A stretch of 15,019 bases of DNA from a candidate division SR1 bacterium CG_4_9_14_3_um_filter_40_9 (GTDB lineage Bacteria > Patescibacteriota > Gracilibacteria > Absconditabacterales > Absconditicoccaceae): contig PFWQ01000025.1 in assembly GCA_002791215.1 (NCBI GenBank), positions 2,167 to 17,185 on the forward strand, in the 5' to 3' direction. Every line of letters begins with the position of its first letter. The first letter of the stretch is position 1. Positions 1 through 8,070 of the stretch are shown here, piece after piece. Under the pieces are notes generated by a model. That model had not been told where the DNA came from, did no database searches, and saw only the letters and a list, made by a program, of their open reading frames with translations. The position numbers and the translations under genes were made by a program.

Positions 1-2
1 GG

Positions 3-1658
3 GGCATAGGCAACAAAGGTGCAAAGGAAGTGTTATCAGAAACCTCTGTACCCATACACCTATCAAACCTATCCACCTTTAAGTATAACATTTCCAATCT
101 CCAACAAATGCCCTTGAATGACTTGATAGCATTCTTGGATGCATATAGAGAGCACAATACAAAAGACAAAATACTTCTAGGGAGGATTATGAATCCTCTA
201 GCCGATAGAACCAAAACGATTCAGGATTTATGATTGGGATTTCTGAGTCTGAGCAGAGGAATCGATACATTATCCGGTTGAGAAATCCAAAGATTGAGAC
301 TCGCAAAACAACTCGGGAATAAATTGACTTGAATAATTTATGTGCTTGATGAACCGACAATCGGACTTGATGACAGAGAAATCAAAAGAGCTATCGTTGC
401 GATCCAGAGACTCAAAGAAATGGGAAACACGATCATCGTCGTGGAACATAATGAAGAATTCATCAAAGCAGCAGATCGGATTACTGAGATAGGACCTGGC
501 TCCGGAGACTTCGGCGGGAAATTGTTATTTAACGGTCCGTATGATGATTTTATAAAATCTTGAACCTTGACTGCGCAATATATCACGGGGAAGAAAAAAG
601 TGACCCTGGACGGCTGGGGTGAGCATACGCCAAGCAATAATTATGTGCATATCAGGAAAGCATCAAAATATAATCTTGCCGACATCAATGTCAAAATCAG
701 ACTGGGAAGTTTTACCATCATCACCGGTCCTTCGGGAGCAGGTAAAACGACGTTGATGTATACTACCCTCTTCAGATTTTTGAATGACAAGCAGAAATTC
801 GTGCAAAGTTATATCAGGATCCAACTCTTGAAAAAATGACGAAGCCGACAGGAAATCCTCGCTGCACCAGTCATGAAAAGAGAAGAATACACACACTACG
901 AATCACTCGCATTGCAGGAATTCTATAAGGATATCGCGGTAGATACTATCACCGGTCACGAAGAAATCAAAAATGTTATCTATGTCGATCAGACAAGTAT
1001 TGGAAGAACTCCTAGGTCATGTCCTGCAACATTTATATGAACATTTGATCATATCAGAAAACTTTTTGCCTGAACGACAGAAAGTAAATATCTATGATTC
1101 ACCGCGAGTTATTTCTCTTTCAACTCCAACAAGTGAGCATGCCAGGCATGTGACGGCTATGGATATAAAAAAATAGAATTACAATTTTTGCCTGATACCT
1201 ACATCCCTTGCGAATTATGTAATGGCAAAAGATATAAAAATGAAATCCTCGCCATCAAGCGGAGAGGCCATAGCATCACGGAGATTTTGTGAATGTATAT
1301 TTCTGACGCATTGGAACTCTTCAAGGAAATCGATCATATCAGAGAAGAATTGCAACTGATGGTGGATATCGGACTTGGGTATCTGAGGATGGGACAACCG
1401 GCGCATATGCTATCATGATGAGAAAGCCAAAGATTGAAGCTGGTCAAGCATCTTTTGAAATCCTACAAATGACATTCGGTCTACTTCTTGGATGAACCGA
1501 CGGTGGGACTGCATTTTGCTGATATAGAAAAACTGCTCAGAGTGATCAAAGAATTTTTGGATAAGGGCGATACGGTTCTGATGATTGAACATGATAAAAA
1601 TATCACCAAGTTCGCCGATGAAATCATCAGATTGGATAATGGAAAAGTTGTTAATTAA
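3..1658 (+). CDS. uvrA: UvrA excinuclease ATPase subunit, 5' end cut by window
   Basis: Damage-recognition ATPase of nucleotide excision repair, which loads UvrB onto lesions. The visible 551 residues cover the end of the first ABC ATPase and all of the second. Counting from base 3: signature LSGGE (90-94), Walker B DEPTIGLD (from 116), second Walker A GPSGAGKT (from 242), the VDQTSIGRTPRS block, a zinc-binding pair CxxC (380-383) and CxxC (403-406), second signature LSGGE (470-474) and Walker B DEPTVGL (from 497). Family proteins are about 940 residues, so about 390 N-terminal residues lie outside the window. Thirteen in-frame TGA codons are read as Gly, including one Gly of the first LSGGE and both of the second; without recoding the gene breaks into fragments. 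Odd: the first Walker B continues GLDDRE where most UvrA have GLHQRD, and the second Walker A has GPSGAGKT rather than GVSGSGKS. Stop is TAA. It begins a closely spaced plus-strand row. Confidence 0.96.
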
Positions 1659-1692
1659 ATTCTAAATTTTAAATGATAAATGTTAAATTCCA

Positions 1693-2134
1693 ATGCACAT
1701 CAGATTCGCAAAAAAAATGAGAGGAAAAAAAACTTTCGCTCATAGTAAAGAAAAACTATTCACCCTTCTATGCGGGATTGGCGTGCAAAGAAATAGGTGC
1801 AGCTTTCAAAGATTTTCCTATCAAACCGAAATATTTCGTGGCAGAAGAAAAAGGCGAGATCAGGTGATTTGCTGGGTTTATGGCATCCCGGATCGATTAT
1901 TGTGTCTACGATATCTGCCGAGTGAATGTGGAACCAAAGTATCAATGACAAGGTATAGGCTCTCAACTTATAAAAAAAATCATCAAAACGATCAAATCAT
2001 ATCAAGGCATACACAAGGCCAGCATGGTAATGCTTACAGCATGTAAGCCGAAATTCTACGAAAAGTTCGGTTTTAAAACGGTATCCAGATATAAGAGAGA
2101 TGATTGTCTGATGGTGTTAAAAATTTCTAAATAA
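1693..2134 (+). CDS. GNAT-family N-acetyltransferase, frame broken in an A8 run
   Basis: Acetyl-CoA-dependent acetyltransferase of unknown substrate. The main frame (bases 1720-2134) gives KKLSLIVKKNYSPFYAGL, then RGFAGFMASRIDYCVYDI, then the acetyl-CoA loop YQGQGIGSQLI (the first Gly is TGA at 1946) and a C-terminal FYEKFGFKTVSRYKR strand typical of GNATs. No good start exists in that frame. The only ATG that fits (1693, MHIRFAKK) is one frame off and joins it at eight consecutive A's (1710-1717): seven A's would give MHIRFAKKGEEKKLSLIV in one frame, about 146 residues, a normal GNAT length. The cause may be an assembly or sequencing error, a real mutation, or transcriptional slippage. It lies 34 bases after uvrA and 29 before the peptidase gene, so it is probably co-transcribed. 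The family call is firm; the start is uncertain. Confidence 0.75.
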
Positions 2135-2163
2135 TAGTCATTTTATATTCTGAACTTAAAAAC

Positions 2164-2799
2164 ATGAAAATATTTCTTTTCGGTGGAGCGAGAACGAAAG
2201 AAGATGGGCATTCGGACGTCGAACCGCTTATGAAGCTTATAGAAAAAGTCATCCACGAACTTAAACCTAAGCAGATTTTTCATGTTCCCTTCGCTAGGAC
2301 GACTATATCTCAGATCGAACGAGCAGACGGTCGATTTGCCAAGCATATAAACTTGGACGGAATAGAATACCTTGATGCAAACGATGAAGGAGCTCTCGAG
2401 AAGGCAGATTCCTCTGTTGTTTTTTTGAGCTGAGGCAGCAAGACCAGCAATCTTCTGAAGGAGATCAAAGCCAATCCCGCTTTGGAACAGGTAATCAGAA
2501 ATGCAACATATATTATAAGCGAATCTGCGGGCTCAAAAGTTTTATGAAGCTACCTCAGGACCGAAAAGGATGAAATGGTTGAATGACTCGAGGTCATCAA
2601 AAATACTGTCATAGAACCGCATTATAGGGAAAAAAATAGACAAGCATTGCTGGAACAGGAGATGGAAGAAACTCATACAAAGTATGGCATCGGTGTAGAT
2701 GTTGAAACAGCGATGGTATTTGATGTAGAAAATTTCCCTGAGAAGTATACAGTTATAGGTAACGGAATTGTGGAAGTGAAAACTAATAATAACTTTTAA
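2164..2799 (+). CDS. Peptidase E-like serine peptidase (family S51)
   Basis: A 211-residue cytoplasmic protein of the peptidase E/cyanophycinase group. Family S51 enzymes use a Ser-His-Glu type triad to cleave Asp-containing dipeptides or related substrates. Visible marks: MKIFLFGGAR at the N-terminus, the FLSGGSKTSNLL turn (residues 88-98, Gly90 coded by TGA), the nucleophile elbow SESAGS with Ser121, EPHYREKNRQ with His153 as likely catalytic His, and GVDVETAMVF near 177-186, matching the acidic region that follows in the family. Three TGA codons (2431, 2548, 2584) are read as Gly. The elbow has Glu before the Ser where E. coli PepE has Trp. No signal peptide. There is no Shine-Dalgarno before the ATG, which starts 29 bases after the GNAT stop. 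Substrate cannot be read from the sequence. Confidence 0.85.
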
Positions 2800-2816
2800 A
2801 TCCTAATTTCCCCCTC

Positions 2817-3203
2817 ATGAAAAAACTTCTCACTATCGGACTTTTGATGACTGTGGTCATTCTTACAGGATGCAGCAAAACTGAAACAACTGACGACACA
2901 ACAGCTGTCGTCATCCCTGATGGCTGTACTAATCGGTTTGACGGATGTAATAATTGCAGTGTAGAAGACGGGAAACCATTGGCTTGCACGAAAATGTTCT
3001 GCGAGACCCCGGCAGAAGCAAAATGCACTGAATTTGTACCAGTTGATGAAAAAGAGGATGTAGAAACTCCTGTCATCCCAGAGAATTGTGTTTCTTGGTA
3101 CGATGGGTGCAATAATTGCAGCGTAAAAGATGGCAAAGCTGATGCTTGTACTATGATGTATTGTGAAACTCCGCAAACACCGAAATGCTTAAAATTTAAA
3201 TAA
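2817..3203 (+). CDS. Small lipoprotein with two Cys-rich repeats
   Basis: A 128-residue secreted lipoprotein. The N-terminus is a signal peptide (MKKLL, then a hydrophobic stretch) ending in a lipobox LTGC, so Cys19 should be lipidated. After a Thr/Asp-rich linker come two tandem repeats of about 45 residues (roughly 39-80 and 87-128). Each has the order C, DGCNNCSV, DGK, ACT-M-CET and a final C, i.e. six conserved cysteines per repeat, presumably disulfide-bonded outside the cell or binding a metal. Short domains of this DGCN-C-V type occur widely in candidate-phyla bacteria, but I know of no assigned function. There are no TGA codons; all seven Gly are GGN. It starts 17 bases after the peptidase stop and ends 6 bases before the next start, so it is in the same operon. 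Confidence 0.85.
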   Translation: MKKLLTIGLLMTVVILTGCSKTETTDDTTAVVIPDGCTNRFDGCNNCSVEDGKPLACTKMFCETPAEAKCTEFVPVDEKEDVETPVIPENCVSWYDGCNNCSVKDGKADACTMMYCETPQTPKCLKFK

Positions 3204-3209
3204 TAGGAT

Positions 3210-3623
3210 ATGAAAACCGTCCTCACTTTCTGAACATTTGATATCGTACATCCCGGGCATGTATATTTTCTCCAACAAGCGAAAGCTCACGGAGATAAAT
3301 TGGTCACCATCATCGCCAGAGATCAAAATGTAGCGAAATTCAAAGGTAAAGCTCCTTTGCACCATGAGAAAAAAAGGATGCAAGATATCAAGGATCTGAA
3401 TATCGCTGATCTAGTAGAACTCGGGCATAAAAGCGACTATTTTCTCGTCATCAAAAAACATAAACCTGATGTCGTCGTGCTGTGATATGATCAGACATAT
3501 CTAGTGGAGGAACTTAGTAAATTTTTGTATAATCACGGCCACAAAACTGAAGTAATCACCATAAAGGCCTTTAAACCAAAAGAGCACAAAAGCTCAATAA
3601 TCAAAAAGAAGATGAAATCGTAA
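3210..3623 (+). CDS. Cytidylyltransferase-fold nucleotidyltransferase (RibL/TagD-like)
   Basis: A 137-residue enzyme of the HxGH nucleotidyltransferase group, which transfers AMP or CMP to a phosphorylated substrate. The N-terminus GTFDIVHPGH (residues 8-17) holds the nucleotide-binding HxGH motif; Gly8 is TGA and is invariant in the family. A second TGA gives the Gly of GYDQ (about residue 92). The C-terminal EHKSSIIKK occupies the place of the STT-I motif. The GYDQ-x-LxxxL-xxHG block followed by a short strand resembles archaeal RibL (FAD synthetase) as much as glycerol-3-phosphate cytidylyltransferase, and the substrate cannot be decided here. It is the last gene of the plus-strand row; a dispersed inverted repeat starts 20 bases after its stop and may end the transcript. 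Confidence 0.82.
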
Positions 3624-3643
3624 GTTGTCTCCTTTCGCCTCGC

Positions 3644-3723
3644 GTCATTGCAAGGAGCATCGCGACGTGGCAATCTGCGGAATATTCAGACTCGTTAGAT
3701 TGCCGCACTTCGTTCGCAATGAC
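3644..3723. repeat. Dispersed inverted repeat, copy 1 (GTCATTGCRA ends)
   Basis: An 80-base imperfect palindrome. It begins GTCATTGCAAGGAGCAT, with GTGGCAATCT closing the left arm, and ends AGATTGCCGCACTTCG with TTCGCAATGAC at the right tip. The arms pair over about 27-33 bases with small loops. The same end sequences frame the element at 6492-6607. Elements with these ends are found between genes of many unrelated bacteria and look like MITE- or REP-type sequences. Here it sits behind the cytidylyltransferase gene and may act as a terminator. The tail just after it (CAGACTCGTCTG) is a further small palindrome. Confidence 0.8.
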
Positions 3724-3765
3724 AGACTCGTCTGATGACTGTTGTCTTTCTTAATACTAATTTAG

Positions 3766-3793
3766 TTGACTTTTATTTTTAAAGTACTATACT
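3766..3793 (+). promoter_or_regulatory. Promoter of the 3831 gene
   Basis: TTGACT (-35), 16 bases, TATACT (-10). Transcription would start near 3800, giving a leader of about 30 bases before the ATG at 3831. It is one of six candidates in the window with the same 16-base spacer. Confidence 0.72.
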
Positions 3794-3830
3794 CACAGGT
3801 GTGCCAAAAAATTTTACCCTATTTTAGGCA

Positions 3831-4826
3831 ATGGACATCAGAAATTTTAGGAAAAACAAGTTCAACCAGAAGAAATTTTTGACGACATTTATCGTCGTTT
3901 TGATCGTGATATTCTTTTTTTACAAAATCAAAAATTTTTTCTTTAATCCTCCGCAGGAACAAATCTGGACCGGTGATATATTTAGCGGTCAACAGCTCTC
4001 CTCATACAAGAAATGAGATAAGATAAGATTTGCAGGAAGCTTGTCGGTCGACAATCATTTCCCTCTCTATACACATACTATCATCAGAGGTCCTGATGTC
4101 ATATGACTAAAAAGTACGACCATTAATCTCAACAACTACGTATGAGATATTGAAATTGTAGGCGAAATCATTGATTTTGATAAAAACTTACCGATAGTGG
4201 ATGTAGCTATCGTCAAACTCGCTAAACCATGACTCGTTATCAAAGGAAATACCTATCTTTTTATCAAAGATCTTTTGTATCTTGATTTCAATGACCAGCT
4301 ACAGCTCTCTGCTAACAAATCAGGGAAGAACATTACTATCTATTTCAACAAAGCACCGGTATTTGACGTGGAACGCTTTTTGTGCAGTAAGATACTGCAG
4401 GATAAAGACTGTAATTATATCATCGAAGGTTATCTTAGCTCTCAGAAAGAATTTTTTAATACGGAAGCATGATACACCTTTTACAAACATGCCGACAAGA
4501 CCTGGGCAGTATTTGATGGGAATATATTCTGATATATGTTTAAAAATATAGAAGATGACATGATCTTGGACATCTCTAATATGGTAAAGATAGTGAACAA
4601 AGATTTTGTCGTAGAGAATAAGAAGGATTTGATCAAAGAGAAATGTGCGAATGCTGATGATATTCTCAAAACTATCGGATTTTCCAAGGTAGGTTTCAAC
4701 GACCCGTATTTCCTTATGATCAGCGTAGAAGGTACGACCTCACACAGAAAACCATGCACCTGTAACATCACATTTGATCTGCGGAATGAATGGACGCCTA
4801 CGGAAGTGAATTTTGAAACTGAATAA
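3831..4826 (+). CDS. Membrane-anchored protein of unknown function
   Basis: A 331-residue protein I do not recognise. A basic N-terminus (MDIRNFRKNKFNQKK) is followed by one hydrophobic segment at about residues 17-33, so it is probably held in the membrane with the rest outside (inference). The exterior part is rich in beta-strand-like stretches; around 80-125 the pattern INLNNYVGDIEIVGEIID followed by PIVDVAIVKL resembles an OB-like barrel, though I cannot assign a family. Cys pairs occur at about residues 183/193 and near the C-terminus (PCTCN). Several in-frame TGA codons are read as Gly (for example 4014, 4104, 4137 and 4530). It has its own promoter, no Shine-Dalgarno, and faces greA tail to tail across a 68-base spacer that is almost entirely one inverted repeat array. 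Confidence 0.8.
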
Positions 4827-4831
4827 AAAAA

Positions 4832-4893
4832 ACGGTGAACGGATAACGTAGAACGTCTGCCGCGTACCGTTTACCATGTAACGTATACCGTAT
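4832..4893. repeat. Inverted array of 7-base units between convergent genes
   Basis: The left half runs ACGGTGA ACGGATA ACGTAGA (7-base units) and the right half ACCGTTT ACCATGT AACGTAT, then ACCGTAT. The right half is roughly the reverse complement of the left, so the whole can fold into a long imperfect hairpin. It fills the spacer between the convergent stops at 4826 and 4895 and could end transcription from both sides. Confidence 0.6.
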
Positions 4894-4894
4894 T

Positions 4895-5371
4895 TTACTT
4901 TACCTTAATAATTTTCACTTCTTTTCTTCAGGTCGCCAATCTCATCTTGACCGTTTCACCTGATTTTTTACCGAAGACGGCCACACCCAAAGGCGATTCC
5001 GGAGATATTTCCAACTGCGAAGCGTCATTGACCTTAGCTTCTCATGATCACACGATTATCACATCGTATTCTTTATCATCCTCTATCTTTACTGTCACTT
5101 TGGAACCGAAATCAACTACATCGCCCTTTTTCCTCTTATCCTCTTCAATAATCTCTACATTTTCCAACAATTCTTCAATTTCATTGATTCTGCTCTGGAT
5201 GAAATCCTTATCTTCCAATGCTGATTTATATTCGAAGTTTTCTGAAAGATCTCCCATGGCTTTAGCCTCAGATAATCTTTCCAGCACTGCAGGAAGTTTG
5301 GTTGTCTCAAACTCATTCAACTGTTGGACTAAATCTTCATATCATTCTTTGGTAAGGAAATTTGTTTTCAT
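4895..5371 (-). CDS. greA: Transcription elongation factor GreA
   Basis: A 158-residue protein, the normal length for the family. GreA enters the RNA polymerase secondary channel and stimulates cleavage of backtracked RNA. The N-terminal coiled coil (about residues 1-75) carries the tip motif GDLSENFEY with the acidic residues that act at the polymerase active site (canonical GDLxENAEY). The C-terminal FKBP-like domain runs from about 80 and includes ISPESPLGVAVFGKKSG, a hallmark region. Four TGA codons give Gly, in KEGYEDL, VGSGEA (two) and ATGRK. The ATG at 5371 is chosen because MKTNFLTKEGYEDL matches the usual GreA start; no Shine-Dalgarno precedes it. It lies downstream of the HPF-like gene, separated by a 10-base-period repeat array. 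Confidence 0.96.
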
Positions 5372-5383
5372 GGATAATAAATA

Positions 5384-5500
5384 TTGGATAAAACTTGATA
5401 AAAGTTGATAAAAGTTGACCCCGCAATATCTTATAGCATGGTTGATAAAAATGGTTATAACAATTTTCAACAATTTTTATCTATCTTTATCAATTTTTAA
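5384..5500. repeat. Inverted array of 10-base units (GATAAAA type)
   Basis: The left part has consecutive 10-base units of the form TTGATAAAAG (5384-5417) and again near 5440-5460. The right part has the reverse complement, units such as CAATTTTTAT, CTATCTTTAT and CAATTTTTAA (5461-5500). The two blocks can pair. The array fills the spacer between greA and the HPF-like gene and belongs to the same type as 9451-9680 and 12966-13050. Confidence 0.65.
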
Positions 5501-5830
5501 CTACTTCTTGGAAAGCCTTTCCTTGAAATGTTGGAAAGCATGATTGACTAGGTCTAATAAGATTTTGAATCCTTCTTTCTTGTAGATGAAATCTTCGCCG
5601 TCATATTTGAAAATGAAGTCAGCATCATATTTTTTCGAGTCTTCATGGTAAGTAATCGTATACTTGATAGCCACTTCTGCATCATCTTTTCTGCTAAACA
5701 CTTTCTTTAGATAAGAATCCAACTTGCCCACAATATTTTTTCAGACAATCTCTTGGGTAAACTTCTTATCTTGTTCGGACACGTTATTAAATTTCGGTAA
5801 CAATTGCACGTGAGCTAGAAGTTCTGTCAT
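5501..5830 (-). CDS. Probable HPF-like ribosome hibernation/S30AE protein
   Basis: A 109-residue small protein. The C-terminal 75 residues read LDSYLKKVF, a charged strand region (AEVAIKYTITYHED and DADFIFKYDGEDF), then LLDLVNHAFQHFKERLSKK. This order of helix, strands and a final amphipathic helix with D-x3-A-x2-HF-K-L-K is how the S30AE domain of HPF/RaiA ends, and the length fits the short form. I see no single diagnostic motif, so the family is a moderate call. One TGA gives Gly (IVGKNIVGK). The start at 5830 is supported by a promoter (5863-5890) placing the transcript start about 26 bases upstream. Stop is TAG. An alternative is an unrelated small protein of unknown role. Confidence 0.6.
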
Positions 5831-5862
5831 GAAGATAGTTTAATAGCTAAATCAGTACAGGG

Positions 5863-5890
5863 AATATAGTAAATGGCTTTGGAAATTCAA
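5863..5890 (-). promoter_or_regulatory. Promoter of the HPF-like gene
   Basis: On the minus strand: TTGAAT, 16 bases, TATATT. The expected start point is near 5856, about 26 bases before the ATG at 5830. Confidence 0.65.
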
Positions 5891-5896
5891 CACGAA

Positions 5897-5950
5897 TGAT
5901 AGGCTGATAGATTTGATAGAATTCCTATGTATCTATGACTCTATGATACC
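5897..5950. repeat. Inverted array of 8-base units (TGATAG type)
   Basis: Left units TGATAGGC, TGATAGAT, TTGATAGA; right units CTATGTAT, CTATGACT, CTATGATA, about the reverse complement of the left block. The array ends one base before the Nudix stop codon and could fold as its transcription end. Confidence 0.58.
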
Positions 5951-5951
5951 A

Positions 5952-6452
5952 TTATTCTAACTTTTGGAGGAACTGTTGCTTGATATTGTTATTCTTCTGA
6001 TCCTGCTTGATAAGCACATAACTTTTCCTAATCAATTCCCTGATATCATTGTAATAGATCAAGCCTAGGACATTGCTTAATGTCGCCCGCTTATAAACAC
6101 CTATATAGCCCTCTTTTTCTGTAATGTTGAGTATCGAAGGATCCCCGCCGAATTGCATGAGAAAATAGGTGACATCTTTATCCATCTGTCATTTGATGTT
6201 TTCCACATTTCTCAATTGCGTTGTTCCCAACTGTTGTTTGAGCTTTAACTGGTTGATAGGGATCCCTGTTTCTTCGCTAACCTCCCTCAACGCAGCTGTC
6301 TGGAGAGATTCTCATTGCTGAACCTTTCCTTTGGGGGCGACCCGTTCTATTTTTTTGGAAACTGCCAGTCTTTTGATCAACAGATATCTCGGTTCTCCAT
6401 TCGGCTCCAAATAATACACTATTCATCACGCGCTTTGAATAACATCTCACAT
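5952..6452 (-). CDS. Nudix hydrolase
   Basis: A 166-residue pyrophosphohydrolase that cleaves a nucleoside diphosphate linked to another group. The Nudix box is complete: G-KVQQG-E-SLQTAAL-REVSEETGI, with the REVSEE residues that bind the metal. The N-terminus MGDVIQSAGGIVYY is the usual first strand, followed by RYLLIKR. Five TGA codons are read as Gly (MGD, both of AGG, QGE, KGQ); one of them is the box-flanking Gly. Substrate unknown: the short form with a Lys/Gln-rich C-terminus could be a housecleaning or diadenosine-polyphosphate type enzyme. The ATG at 6452 is followed directly by a TGA codon, so under the standard code the gene would look like a short C-terminal fragment. Confidence 0.92.
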
Positions 6453-6491
6453 ATAATTAATTTAAAGCTAAAAGTAAAAAGTGATTGGTCC

Positions 6492-6607
6492 GTCATTGCG
6501 AACCCCGCACTTCTGCGGGACAGGCTCCGTGTGGTTTTAATCCTGAGGAACAATCTAGACTGTAAACGGTTAGATTGCTTCCCCCGAATAGTCGGGGTCG
6601 CAATGAC
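6492..6607. repeat. Dispersed inverted repeat, copy 2 (GTCATTGCGA ends)
   Basis: A 116-base imperfect palindrome with the same ends as the 3644-3723 element: GTCATTGCGA at the left tip, CAATCT closing the left arm, AGATTGC opening the right arm and TCGCAATGAC at the right tip. Each arm carries an extra local hairpin, CCCCGC-ACTTCT-GCGGG on the left and CCCCGA-ATAG-TCGGGG on the right, which explains the greater length. It lies between the Nudix start and the stop of the next gene, ending six bases from that stop, and may serve as that operon's terminator. Confidence 0.8.
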
Positions 6608-6612
6608 AACCG

Positions 6613-7113
6613 TTATGCTAAATTTTCAGGGATTATATCGGACTCGCTGAATCTGAAAACTTTTTTGAACACCCAGCCCGCCGGTCATGTAGCCGCAAGC
6701 ATCGTATTGAGCGGTGCATTTGCTGCGTCTATCCTATTATTTGTTACATTTTCTGTGGCGCCCTCTGGCAGATTAAAATCGTCTATCGCGACATTCTGAC
6801 CCTTGGAACTTAGTGTCTTGGTCTTTGATGCTAATGCCTTTTCTTTCTTGTTCTCCGATTCATTGGCAGCAAGACTCTCTTTATTGAGCTCTGCATCAAC
6901 CAGTCATTTTTCAAGATATTTGTCTGCATTCTCTTTCTGTAATGCATCGTTTTCTGCGACAGCTTTCTGCATCTCTTTTTTGCTGATTGAAGCCTCTTGA
7001 TTTTTTTCTGGTTTTGGCACCTCCGGAGTCTGCTTCTTGACCTTCTCATCAAGCTTTTTGAGCATGTCATCCACTCCCAATGGTATATTGCTCTTTTCTA
7101 TATTTTTACCCAT
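6613..7113 (-). CDS. Charged, probably coiled-coil protein of unknown function
   Basis: A 166-residue protein I do not recognise. Residues about 10-100 are dominated by Lys, Glu, Ala, Asn and Gln with heptad-like spacing (KKLDEKVKK, then KKEMQKAVAENDALQKENADKYLEK), suggesting a long helix or coiled coil. The C-terminal third turns to a less charged stretch with NAPLNTMLAATGPAGWVFKKVF. Two TGA codons give Gly. It starts nine bases after the hrcA stop and so is the second gene of that operon. GrpE often follows HrcA, but the GrpE sequence marks (DFxNYRKR and the beta-wing) are absent, so I do not call it GrpE. It ends against the dispersed repeat. Confidence 0.7.
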
Positions 7114-7122
7114 ATCGTCTGA

Positions 7123-7791
7123 TTATTTATGTAAAGAGTGTACTAATTTTCTTAATATTTTTACATTTTTTTTGTAATCCACTCTTGTAGGACCGATGAT
7201 ACTGACTACGCAATCGTAGTCCTCTACTGCCAATTTGGTATAGAGGCAGGAAATCACCGTATCCTTGTCTTCGATGAAAGTATAATAAATCTGGTCCCTT
7301 TTCATGATCTTGCTATCGATGAATCTTACGAGTCTCTTCTCTTCGATGAAACGGATTATATTTTTGGTCGCATGATATTCATCTACCATATCATCTCTGA
7401 GAAGGTTATTGATACCGAGATAATAATATTGATCATTTCTTACGAATCCTACTACTACCCCATCAGCGAGATTTCCGATGGTTTCCACAAGGTATTTGAC
7501 TCACTTGCGCACATCAGTGACTCCGGCATCAGTTTCTTCTTCTTTGACAGCGAGATATCATTCGATATATTGTGAAAGTCCTTGAACAGTCGGGATTCTT
7601 CATGATGAATTGTAGGGCTGGTAGACCATGCCTGACTTTTCCAGTTGATTGAGATATTTTCTGAGTGTCGATGGCGCAAACTGGGTATCTCCTGAGGCAT
7701 GCAAAAATTTGGAACCGACCGGTTCTCCTTTGAAGATATAGCTATCTATTACTACGTCCAAAAGCGCTAGTAACTTGGAATCCACTGCCAT
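7123..7791 (-). CDS. hrcA: Short HrcA heat-shock repressor
   Basis: A 222-residue protein matching HrcA, the repressor of groE/dnaK-type heat-shock operons. The N-terminal winged helix is clear: FAPSTLRKYLNQLEKSGMVYQPYNSSGRIPT, matching the family's S-x-T-IR-x3-x-LE-x-GY-x-QPHTSAGRxPT. The C-terminal end VSIIGPTRVDYKK matches the family's GPTRMxY signature. Family members are usually about 340 residues, so most of the inserted dimerisation part between these two ends is missing or reduced. Three TGA codons give Gly (SSGRIP, IEGYL, RKGVK). The promoter is at 7935-7962, and a hairpin-rich element lies in the leader. No CIRCE operator is visible in the leader or elsewhere in the window, so auto-control is not evident. 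Confidence 0.88.
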
Positions 7792-7825
7792 GAAAAGAGT
7801 TAAGAATGAAGGAGAAACAATTTTT

Positions 7826-7915
7826 CCTCCTTTTTTTAAAGGAGGGGGTGCCCTTTAGGGTGGAGGATTTTTAAAATCCCTCTGTCCATGCGGACTTCTC
7901 CCTTGACAAAGGGAG
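7826..7915. repeat. Three-hairpin element in the hrcA leader
   Basis: Three consecutive perfect stems: CCTCCTTT/AAAGGAGG (7826-7845), GGATTTT/AAAATCC (7865-7879) and CTCCCTT/AAGGGAG (7898-7915). They lie between the hrcA promoter and its start codon. The right part (GCGGACTT next to CCCTTG) resembles the element at 10709-10843, so this is probably a degenerate member of a related dispersed family. Confidence 0.6.
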
Positions 7916-7934
7916 ATATAATTGATACATTTTT

Positions 7935-7962
7935 ATTATACATATTTGCCTGCTTTAAGCAA
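7935..7962 (-). promoter_or_regulatory. Promoter of hrcA
   Basis: On the minus strand: TTGCTT, 16 bases, TATAAT, with TG directly before the -10. The start point near 7928 gives a leader of about 137 bases that contains the three-hairpin element. Confidence 0.65.
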
Positions 7963-7972
7963 GAGAAATTAA

Positions 7973-8014
7973 TAAAAAAAATCGTTAGCTAGGCCAACGA
8001 TAATTATATTTTTT
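7973..8014. terminator. Bidirectional hairpin terminator
   Basis: The stem ATCGTT/AACGAT (7981-8001), with an inner GC/GC pair in the loop, is flanked by a run of A on the left and a run of T on the right (plus strand). On the minus strand it is followed directly by seven T's, which fits termination of the ABC-ATPase operon that stops at 8082. Confidence 0.7.
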
Positions 8015-8070
8015 TGTTTTAAAATGCTAGTTCTTGACTGAGTTTTACCATAGGTATAGTTCTCGCATCC

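Noticed and set aside
342..839. Short separate ABC-ATPase genes in the standard code
   Set aside because: They are pieces of one UvrA; the TGA breaks are conserved glycines.
4282..4551. 89-codon frame within the 3831-4826 gene
   Set aside because: Shifted frame inside a continuous code-25 gene with its own promoter; no independent support.
6613..7113. GrpE, from its place after hrcA and its coiled-coil look
   Set aside because: The characteristic GrpE core and C-terminal beta domain are not present.
7792..8030. CIRCE operator (TTAGCACTC-N9-GAGTGCTAA) near hrcA
   Set aside because: No match on either strand in the leader or upstream region.
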